Source of the DNA: Saccharopolyspora gloriosae
Lineage (GTDB): Bacteria > Actinomycetota > Actinomycetes > Mycobacteriales > Pseudonocardiaceae
Assembly (NCBI RefSeq): GCF_014203325.1
Contig: NZ_JACHIV010000001.1
Location: 4,527,501 to 4,591,500, forward strand
Length of the DNA stretch: 64,000 nucleotides
Direction of reading: 5' to 3'
Of this stretch, positions 57,997-64,000 are shown one piece after another. Position numbers and translations under genes: made by a program. The notes under the pieces were generated by a model that saw only the letters and a program-made list of their open reading frames with translations, had not been told where the DNA came from and made no database searches. How positions within the stretch are numbered: the first letter of the stretch is position 1; every line of letters begins with the position of its first letter.

Positions 57997-60900
57997 TCAC
58001 GCGACGAACTCCTCGTCGATCAAGTCGAGGAGGCGGTCCACCGAGGCGTCCGCGATGTCGGTGTCCGCGTCCGGCGCGGTGCCGCGGAGCTTCGCGGTGA
58101 GGCGGTCCAGCATCGCGGCCAGCCGGTCGCGTTCCGCCGGATCCGCCGGGGTCTCGTCGAACCGCCGCTCCCACGCCGCCAGTTCGGCCTCCAGCGACGA
58201 GTCCGCCGCGAGGTGGTCGATCAGGTACTCGGCCACCGAGTGCGGCGTGGGGCGGTCGAAGACCAGCGAGGTCGGCAACCGCAGCCCGGTGGCCGTACCC
58301 AGCCGGTCCCGCAGTTCGACGCCGGTCAGCGACTCGAAGCCCATGTCCTTGAACACCCGGTCCGGCCCGACCCGGTCGGTCTTGCGGTGACCGAGCACCG
58401 CCGCCGCCTCGGTGCGCACCAGGTCCAGCAGGAACGGGGTGCGCTTGCCGCGCGGCAGCCGCGCGAGGCGGTCCGGGAGGTCCACCGGCTCCGAAGCCGC
58501 GGCGGCCACCGGTTCCGGCGCGGCGGTCGCCGAGATCGCCGCCTGGGCCTTCGTCGGCCAGAACCGCTCCCGCTGGAACGGGTACGTCGGCAGCGCCACC
58601 GGGCGCGCACCGGTGCCGGTGAACACCTGCCGCCAGTCGACGGCCGTCCCGGTCACGTGCAGCCGGGCCAGCGCGGTCACCCACGCGGCCTCCTCGTCGC
58701 GGTCGCGGCGCAGCGCCGGGACGACCGCGACGGGGCTGCCCGGCGCGGAATCCCGCACCATGCCGGAGAGAACGCCGTCCGGGCCCAGTTCCAGGAACCG
58801 CGTCACGCCCTGCTCGTGCAGCGCGGCGACGCCGTCGGCGAAGCGCACCGGTTCCCGCACGTGGCGCACCCAGTACTCCGGGTCGGCCAGCTCGCCCGGC
58901 CGCGCGAGCCGGCCGGTCAGGTTCGACACCACCGGAATCCGCGGCTCGGCGAAGGACAGGCCGCCGACGACGTCGCGGAAGTCCGCGAGCATCGGCTCCA
59001 TCAGCGGCGAGTGGAACGCGTGCGACACCCGCAGCCGGTTCGTCTTGCGGCCCAGGTCGGTGAAGTGCTCGGCGAGCGCGACGACCTCCTCGGCACCACC
59101 GGACACGACCACCGACTCGGGGCCGTTCACCGCCGCCAGCCCGGTGTTCGCCGTGAGCAGCGGGACGACCTCGCGCTCGGCGGCCTGCAGCGCCACCATC
59201 GCGCCACCGCCGGGCAGGTCCTGCATGAGCCTGCCGCGCGCCGCGATCAGCTTCGCCGCGTCCGGCAGCGACAGGGCTCCGGACACGTGCGCCGCCGCGA
59301 CCTCGCCGACGGAGTGGCCGCCGACGTGGTCCGGGTGCACCCCGTGGGACTCGGCGAGCCGGAACAGCGCCACCTCGACGGCGAACAGCGCGGGCTGCGC
59401 GTTCCCGGTGCGGTCGAGCTCCTCGGCGTCCTCGCCCCAGATGACGTCGCGCAGCGGGCGGTCCAGGTGGCGGTCCAGTTCGGCCAGCACCTCGTCGAAC
59501 GCCGCCGCGAAGACGGGGAAGCGGGCGTGCAGTTCGCGCCCCATGCCGAGCCGCTGCGAGCCCTGCCCGGAGAACACCACGGCCGACGAGCCCTCGGCCG
59601 AGGAGCCGCGCGCCACCTCCACGGCGCCGTCCGCGGTGCTCAGCAGCACCGCGCGGCGTTCGAAGGAGGTCCGCCGCGTCGCCAGCGACCAGCCCAGGTC
59701 CACCGGCGAGGAGGTCCCCGACTCGGCGAGGTCCCCGACCTGGTCCAGCAGCGCGTCCAGCGCCGCGTCCGAGCGCGCCGAGACGGGCAGCGGCACGGCC
59801 GCCGGGACCACCGCGGGTTCGGATTCCTCTTGCGGCGCGGCGGGAATCGGCTGTTCGAGGATGACGTGCGCGTTGGTGCCGCTGATGCCGAACGACGACA
59901 CCGCGGCGCGGCGCGGCCGGTCCCCGCGCGGCCACGGCGCGGCGTCGGCCAGCACCTCCACCGCACCGGAAGTCCAGTCCACCCGCGGGGACGGGCAGCG
60001 CATGTTCCGGATGCCCGGCAACCGGTCCTCGCCCAGCGTCAGCACCGTCTTGATCAGCCCGGCCATGCCGGCGGCGGCCTGCGCGTGGCCCAGGTGCCCC
60101 TTGACGGAGCCGAGCAGCAGCGGGATCTCGCGGTCCTGGCCGTAGGTCGCCAGCAGCGCCGCCGCCTCGATCGGGTCGCCCAGCGCCGTGCCGGTGCCGT
60201 GCGCCTCCACCGCGTCCACGTCGACGGCGGCCAGCCCGGCGTCGGCCAGCGCCTCCCGGATCACCGCCCGCTGCGCGGCTTCGCTGGGCGCGGTGAGCCC
60301 GGCGGACGCGCCGTCGGAGTTGATGGCCGAACCGCGCAGCACCGCGAGCACGTCGTGCCCGGCGGCGCGCGCCCGCGACAGCGGCTCCAGCAGCACCACG
60401 CCGACGCCCTCGGACCAGGCGGTGCCGTCGGCGTCGTCGGAGAACGGCTTGCAGCTCCCGTCGGCGGCGAGCCCGCCCTGCCGGGAGTAACCGACGAACG
60501 AGGCGGGCGTGGACATCACCGTCACCCCGGCGGCCACCGCCAGCGAGCACTCGCCCGCTTCGATGGACCGCGCCGCCGAGTGCAGCGCCACCAGCGAGGA
60601 CGACGACGCGGTGTCCACCGTGACCGCCGGTCCCGCCAGGCCCAGCAGGTAGGCGAGCCGCCCGGAGGCGACCGCGGTGGACACGCCGGTCACCGCATGC
60701 CCGCTCAAGTCCTCGGCGGCCCCGTCGGCGGCCACCGCGTAGTCCTGGCCGTGCAGGCCCGCGAACACGCCGGTGCGGGAGCCGCGCAGCGACGCCGGGT
60801 CGATGCCGGCCCGTTCGAACGCCTCCCAGGAGACCTCCAGCAGCAGGCGCTGCTGCGGATCCATCGCCAGCGCCTCGCGCGGCGAGATCCCGAAGAACTC

Positions 60901-61155
60901 GGCGTCGAATTCCGTCGCGTCCGGCAGGAAACCGCCGGAGTCGACGGCGCAGGCCTCGCGCAGCCCCGCCAGGTCCCAGCCCCGGTCCTCCGGGAATCCC
61001 GACGCAGCACCGGAATCGGAGGTGACCAGCTCCCACAGGTCCTCGGGCGACCGCACCGCACCGGGGAACCGGCACGCCATCGCCACCACCGCGATCGGGT
61101 CTGCCGCGGCCGGTGAATCGTCACCGGCCGGGATCGTCGTGCGCGGGATCGTCAT
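57997..61155 (-). CDS. Polyketide synthase loading module, KS(S)-AT-ACP (NysA/AmphA-like)
   Basis: This 1052-residue loading enzyme supplies the starter unit. ATG at 61155 is preferred (AGGTGG 8 bp upstream) over GTG at 61167. The KS domain (~20-435) has [12 protein letters not shown], so the active-site Cys is Ser184. Loading ketosynthases with Cys replaced by Gln or Ser decarboxylate malonyl-ACP instead of condensing, and Ser is known from NysA. AT (~525-815) has GHSVGE (Ser615) and HAFH, so malonyl gives an acetyl starter. ACP carries GFESL near 942. There is no DH, whereas NysA is reported to contain one. The C-terminal ~80 residues form a docking domain ending [11 protein letters not shown] for the next PKS. 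It is first gene of the leftward PKS operon and divergent from the sugar-transfer genes. Confidence 0.95.
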   Translation of the reverse strand: MTIPRTTIPAGDDSPAAADPIAVVAMACRFPGAVRSPEDLWELVTSDSGAASGFPEDRGWDLAGLREACAVDSGGFLPDATEFDAEFFGISPREALAMDPQQRLLLEVSWEAFERAGIDPASLRGSRTGVFAGLHGQDYAVAADGAAEDLSGHAVTGVSTAVASGRLAYLLGLAGPAVTVDTASSSSLVALHSAARSIEAGECSLAVAAGVTVMSTPASFVGYSRQGGLAADGSCKPFSDDADGTAWSEGVGVVLLEPLSRARAAGHDVLAVLRGSAINSDGASAGLTAPSEAAQRAVIREALADAGLAAVDVDAVEAHGTGTALGDPIEAAALLATYGQDREIPLLLGSVKGHLGHAQAAAGMAGLIKTVLTLGEDRLPGIRNMRCPSPRVDWTSGAVEVLADAAPWPRGDRPRRAAVSSFGISGTNAHVILEQPIPAAPQEESEPAVVPAAVPLPVSARSDAALDALLDQVGDLAESGTSSPVDLGWSLATRRTSFERRAVLLSTADGAVEVARGSSAEGSSAVVFSGQGSQRLGMGRELHARFPVFAAAFDEVLAELDRHLDRPLRDVIWGEDAEELDRTGNAQPALFAVEVALFRLAESHGVHPDHVGGHSVGEVAAAHVSGALSLPDAAKLIAARGRLMQDLPGGGAMVALQAAEREVVPLLTANTGLAAVNGPESVVVSGGAEEVVALAEHFTDLGRKTNRLRVSHAFHSPLMEPMLADFRDVVGGLSFAEPRIPVVSNLTGRLARPGELADPEYWVRHVREPVRFADGVAALHEQGVTRFLELGPDGVLSGMVRDSAPGSPVAVVPALRRDRDEEAAWVTALARLHVTGTAVDWRQVFTGTGARPVALPTYPFQRERFWPTKAQAAISATAAPEPVAAAASEPVDLPDRLARLPRGKRTPFLLDLVRTEAAAVLGHRKTDRVGPDRVFKDMGFESLTGVELRDRLGTATGLRLPTSLVFDRPTPHSVAEYLIDHLAADSSLEAELAAWERRFDETPADPAERDRLAAMLDRLTAKLRGTAPDADTDIADASVDRLLDLIDEEFVA

Positions 61156-61227
61156 GCGCTGCACCACCTCTGGCGAGAAGTCGGGCGGGACTGCACCACT
61201 CGACTGCGGAGCGTAAGTGCGCCACGG

Positions 61228-61243
61228 CTGTACTTTTCCCTAG
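61228..61243. promoter_or_regulatory. PAS-LuxR-like box upstream of the loading PKS gene
   Basis: CTGTACTTTTCCCTAG matches CTVGGGAWWTCCCBAG (PimM consensus, from memory) at 12 of 16 positions, with the right half TTTCCCTAG complete. On the minus strand it reads CTAGGGAAAAGTACAG, 73-88 bp before the PKS start codon. Confidence 0.5.
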
Positions 61244-61480
61244 AGCCGCAGGTCGAAGGCCCGAACCGCCCGGGCGAACCCGGATCGGTCCTGATCGCTT
61301 CCCGATCACCGACGCCACCGCTGAGCAGTGCTCACGCACCCGGCCCGTTAGCGGGAGCCCGGCGACGCCCGCGCGAAAACCGCTCCCGTGGCGAAGCCCA
61401 CCCCGGCAAAAACCCGCGCGGTCGCCGCTGACCACCTGCCCTTGATCTCAGATTTGGAGGTGAGCGGCGTTCATGGTCGT

Positions 61481-61660
61481 TGTCCTGTCAGCGGCGGAGC
61501 CGCTGAGCAGTGACCGGCTTGAGCAAGTCGACCACCGGCGGGTTCTCAGCGGCTTCCTCGCGAGGACAGCGATTTCGCCGTGTAGGGAGCTACATGAGAA
61601 ATCGATCCCGCAGCGAGGAAGCCGCTGAGGTTCCGCTACCCGACCCCTACGCAGGCCATA
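61481..61660 (+). repeat. Dispersed ~180-bp hairpin element, copy C
   Basis: It has the same stems as copies A and B: CAGCGGC-GGA-GCCGCTG, then TCAGCGGCTTCCTCGC / GCGAGGAAGCCGCTGA. The tip is different but still paired: TGTAG-GGAG-CTACA between CGATTTC and GAAATCG. It lies in the leader of the glycosyltransferase gene, not behind a gene. Confidence 0.85.
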
Positions 61661-61681
61661 CAAGCGGACTCCCCAACAGGA

Positions 61682-61697
61682 CTAGGGATTCTCCGGA
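61682..61697 (+). promoter_or_regulatory. PAS-LuxR-like box upstream of the mycosaminyltransferase-like gene
   Basis: CTAGGGATTCTCCGGA matches the left half and centre of CTVGGGAWWTCCCBAG exactly (9 positions) and 3 of 7 in the right half; the right half fits better if shifted by one base. It is 80-95 bp before the glycosyltransferase start. Confidence 0.5.
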
Positions 61698-61776
61698 TGT
61701 TGGTGTGGGAGAACAGTCTTCGTCTACTCCCGGCACTTCCCGCCGCCGGGATGCCGATCTCGCGAAGGGCGTGTTC

Positions 61777-63174
61777 ATGGAGTCGACCCGGCGGCCGATC
61801 CTGTTCGTCAGCTACCCGGAGAGCGGTCTGCTGAACCCCCTGCTCGTGCTGGCCGAGGAGATGTCCCGGCGGGGCGTGCCGGACCTGCACTTCGCCACCG
61901 ACGACAACCGGGCCGACGAGGTCGCGGCGCTGAAGGCCGACAGTCCCGTCGAGTTCGTCTCCCTCGGCCCGGTGGTGCCGGAGATGTCGGCGGTGACCTG
62001 GGACGACGAGACCTACGCGGACGTCACCCAGCGCTCCCGGTTCAAGGCGCACCGCGCGGTCATCCGGCACACCTTCTCCCCCGAGGCGCGCATCGACAAG
62101 TACCGCGCGCTGGAAGCCGCGGTCGAGGAGATCCGGCCCGCGCTGATGGTCGTGGAGAGCATGTGCTCCTACGGCTACGAACTCGCCATCACCAAGAACA
62201 TCCCGTTCGTGCTCGGCGTGCCGTTCATGCCGAGCAACGTGCTCACCTCGCACGTGCCGTTCGGCAAGTCCTACACCGGGCCGAACTTCCCCGTCCCGCA
62301 CTCGGGGCTGCCCTACGAGATGAACTTCCTGCAGCGGCTGACCAACAGACTGTTCAAGTGGCGCACCCTGGGCATGTTCATGACCGCGGAGCTGCGCGAG
62401 CGCGCCGCGCGGGACCAGCGGATCCGCGACGACCTCGGCGTGTCGAAGGAAGCGGGCGGGTTCATGTCCCGCATCGACCACGCGGCGATGGTGCTGTGCT
62501 ACTCGGTGCGCGAGCTCGACTACCCGTTCACCCCGCCGGACACCATGCGCCTGGTGGGCACGATGGTGCCGCCGCTGCCGCAGGCACCGGACGACGACGG
62601 GCTGACCGAGTGGCTGTGCACGCGCGATTCCGTGGTGTACATGGGATTCGGCACCATCACCCGGCTCACCGCCGAGCAGGTCGAGGCGTTGCTGGAAGTC
62701 ACCCGCAGGCTCGGTGAGCGCGGCACCCACGTGCTGTGGAAGCTGCCCGGCGAGCAGCAGCACCTGCTGCCGGACGAACTGCCCGCGAACCTGCGGGTGG
62801 AGAAGTGGGTGCCCTCGCAGCTCGACGTGCTCGCCCACCCCAACGTGAAGTTGTTCTTCACCCACGCCGGCGGCAACGCGTTCCACGAGGGCCTGCACTT
62901 CGGCAAGCCGCTCGTCGTCCGTCCACTGTGGGTGGACTGCGACGACCAGGCGGTGCGCGGCGCGGACTTCGGCGTCAGCCTCACCCTGGACCGGCCGGAG
63001 ACGATCGACGTCGAGGACGCGCTGGACAAGCTCGTCCGGGTGCTCGACGACCGGTCGTTCCGCGACAACGCCCAGAAGTTCGGCCAGCTGCTCAACGACG
63101 CGGGCGGCCGGGAAGCCGCCGCCGACCTGCTGCAGGCGCTGCCCGCGCTCTCGGCGGAGAAGGCGAGCCTCTGA
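61777..63174 (+). CDS. Polyene macrolide glycosyltransferase, mycosaminyltransferase-like (NysDI/AmphDI/PimK type)
   Basis: This is a 465-residue GT-B glycosyltransferase. ATG at 61777 follows GAAGGGCG; the longer open frame runs through a repeat and is not coding. The N-terminus RPILFVSYPESGLLNPLLVL and the distinctive middle part (GVPFMPSNVLTSHVPFGKSY) resemble, from memory, the polyene mycosaminyltransferases. The donor-binding region is FFTHAGGNAFHEGLHFGKP near residue 365. It should transfer GDP-activated mycosamine (or perosamine) to the exocyclic hydroxyl of the polyene ring in the cytosol. It is divergent from the loading PKS gene, as nysDI is from nysA, and its stop overlaps the next start by 1 bp. 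Confidence 0.9.
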   Translation: MESTRRPILFVSYPESGLLNPLLVLAEEMSRRGVPDLHFATDDNRADEVAALKADSPVEFVSLGPVVPEMSAVTWDDETYADVTQRSRFKAHRAVIRHTFSPEARIDKYRALEAAVEEIRPALMVVESMCSYGYELAITKNIPFVLGVPFMPSNVLTSHVPFGKSYTGPNFPVPHSGLPYEMNFLQRLTNRLFKWRTLGMFMTAELRERAARDQRIRDDLGVSKEAGGFMSRIDHAAMVLCYSVRELDYPFTPPDTMRLVGTMVPPLPQAPDDDGLTEWLCTRDSVVYMGFGTITRLTAEQVEALLEVTRRLGERGTHVLWKLPGEQQHLLPDELPANLRVEKWVPSQLDVLAHPNVKLFFTHAGGNAFHEGLHFGKPLVVRPLWVDCDDQAVRGADFGVSLTLDRPETIDVEDALDKLVRVLDDRSFRDNAQKFGQLLNDAGGREAAADLLQALPALSAEKASL

Positions 63175-64000
63175 TGCGCTACCCCGTTTCGAAGCCGTGG
63201 CTGCACGGGCGCGAGCTGGAGTACACCAGCGAAGCGATCAGCGAGAACTGGATCTCCTCGCAGGGGCCGTTCGTGCGGCGGTTCGAGGAGGAGTTCGCCC
63301 GCTACAACGGATCCGCGCACGGAGTGGCCTGCTCGTCCGGGACGACGGCGCTGACGCTGGCGCTGCGGGCGCTCGGCGTCGGCGAGGGCGACGAGGTGAT
63401 CGTCCCCGAGTTCACCATGATCGCCTCGGCGTGGGCGGTGACCTACACCGGCGCCACTCCGGTGTTCGTGGACTGCGGCGACGACCTCAACATCGACGTC
63501 GCGCGGATCGAGGAGAAGATCACCCCGCGCACCAAGGTGATCATGCCGGTGCACATCTACGGCAGGCGCTGCGACATGGATCCGATCATGGAGCTCGCCT
63601 ACGAGTACAACCTGCGCGTGGTGGAGGACTCCGCGGAGGCGCACGGCGTCGCGCCGGTCGCCGACATCGCGTGCTTCTCGCTGTTCGCCAACAAGATCAT
63701 CACCGCGGGCGAGGGCGGGATCTGCGTCACCGACGACCCGCGGCTGGCCGAGCAGATGGCGCACCTGCGCGGCATGGCGTTCTCCCGCGACCACAGCTTC
63801 CTGCACAAGAAGCTCGCCTACAACTTCCGGATGACCGCGATGCAGGCCGCGGTCGCGCTCGCCCAGACCGAGCAGCTCGACCACATCCTCGCGGTGCGCC
63901 GGGACATCGAGAAGCGCTACGACGACGGGCTGCGCGACGTCGACGGCATCACCCTGATGCCGCCGCGCGACGTGTTGTGGATGTACGACCTGCGCGCCCG
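63174..64000 (+). CDS. DegT/DnrJ/EryC1 aminosugar aminotransferase, mycosamine synthase-like (3' end outside window)
   Basis: The first 275 residues of a PLP-dependent sugar aminotransferase are visible, from ATG 63174 to the window edge. Landmarks are SENWISSQGPFVRRFEEEFA at the N-terminus, CSSGTTALTLALRAL (phosphate-binding), VVEDSAEAHG (PLP-ring Asp) and the PLP lysine in SLFANKIITAGEGG near residue 182. It resembles NysDII/AmphDII (mycosamine) and RfbE/PerA (perosamine) proteins. It puts an amino group on GDP-keto-6-deoxymannose using glutamate. The position next to a NysDI-like transferase and a NysA-like PKS favours mycosamine, but a perosamine enzyme cannot be excluded. It is translationally coupled to the transferase gene (TGATG). 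Confidence 0.9.
   Translation, partial: MRYPVSKPWLHGRELEYTSEAISENWISSQGPFVRRFEEEFARYNGSAHGVACSSGTTALTLALRALGVGEGDEVIVPEFTMIASAWAVTYTGATPVFVDCGDDLNIDVARIEEKITPRTKVIMPVHIYGRRCDMDPIMELAYEYNLRVVEDSAEAHGVAPVADIACFSLFANKIITAGEGGICVTDDPRLAEQMAHLRGMAFSRDHSFLHKKLAYNFRMTAMQAAVALAQTEQLDHILAVRRDIEKRYDDGLRDVDGITLMPPRDVLWMYDLRA

Larger units (their letters stand above)
61156..61776. other. 621-bp divergent control region of the polyene genes
   Basis: No gene was found in this stretch. It separates the leftward PKS operon from the rightward glycosyltransferase-aminotransferase operon. It contains two PAS-LuxR-like boxes, one near each start, and copy C of the dispersed hairpin element between them. It should hold the main promoters of both operons. 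The frame open from 61510 into the glycosyltransferase is an artefact of the repeat. Confidence 0.7.

Noticed and set aside
48298-61116. A 4272-codon open frame on the plus strand
   Set aside because: It is an antisense shadow of the two-module and loading PKS genes, running through repeat copy B, with no recognisable domain.
61510-61776. An 89-residue N-terminal extension of the mycosaminyltransferase-like protein
   Set aside because: It is translated from the dispersed hairpin element and the PAS-LuxR-like box; the ribosome site and family homology both place the start at 61777.
1-64000. CRISPR arrays, tRNA or rRNA genes, insertion sequences
   Set aside because: No regularly spaced repeat-spacer pattern, no tRNA-like cloverleaf or rRNA-like stretch and no transposase-like protein was seen. 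The dispersed hairpin elements carry no transposase and no clear terminal inverted repeats.

Overview
The window is high-GC DNA (wobble positions almost all G or C) from an actinomycete. The XRE/DUF397 locus, the ROK, TetR and GAF-type regulators, the type I polyketide synthases (PKS) and the 4-bp start/stop overlaps all fit a Pseudonocardiales or Streptomyces-type genome. The genus cannot be fixed from the sequence alone. No rRNA, tRNA, CRISPR array or insertion sequence was found.

Positions 1-19.1 kb are mostly housekeeping and accessory genes. They hold a ROK-family protein cut by the window edge and a sulfatase; an XRE/DUF5753 regulator with two DUF397 genes, facing a divergent operon of four tiny genes; a TetR-cytochrome P450 pair with a clear palindromic operator and a decayed duplicate of the P450 3' end; htpG; a bacterial voltage-gated cation channel; a zinc alcohol dehydrogenase with a divergent TetR; a flavin monooxygenase followed by a membrane desaturase; an EamA exporter; a GAF/winged-helix regulator; and a DJ-1/PfpI protein.

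Positions 19.3-27.4 kb hold a small monooxygenase-fold protein and a translationally coupled trio for a TDP-2,6-dideoxysugar (2,3-dehydratase, 3-ketoreductase, 4-ketoreductase). A convergent EryCIII-type glycosyltransferase, a DrrAB-type ABC exporter and a small membrane protein follow.

Positions 27.6-64 kb are one arm of a polyene macrolide cluster. Three PKS genes read leftwards in assembly order: a loading enzyme whose ketosynthase active-site Cys is Ser; a two-module enzyme with methylmalonyl-type AT domains and ketoreductases; and a four-module enzyme in which every module is KS-AT(malonyl)-DH-KR-ACP, which should build four conjugated double bonds. Reading rightwards from the same intergenic region are a mycosaminyltransferase-like gene and a DegT-type aminosugar aminotransferase that runs off the window. 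The layout matches the nysDII-nysDI/nysA-nysB-nysC region of nystatin and amphotericin clusters. The chain is unfinished: there is no thioesterase, and the last PKS ends in a docking domain. The remaining PKS genes, tailoring P450s and regulators should lie outside, probably to the right.

Three 16-bp sites resembling the PAS-LuxR (PimM-type) polyene regulator box lie upstream of the loading PKS, upstream of the mycosaminyltransferase gene, and between the second glycosyltransferase and the exporter. They suggest the dideoxysugar region belongs to the same regulon. A dispersed ~180-bp hairpin element occurs in three full copies plus a deletion derivative and a degenerate copy. Its sequence varies between copies but its stems stay paired.
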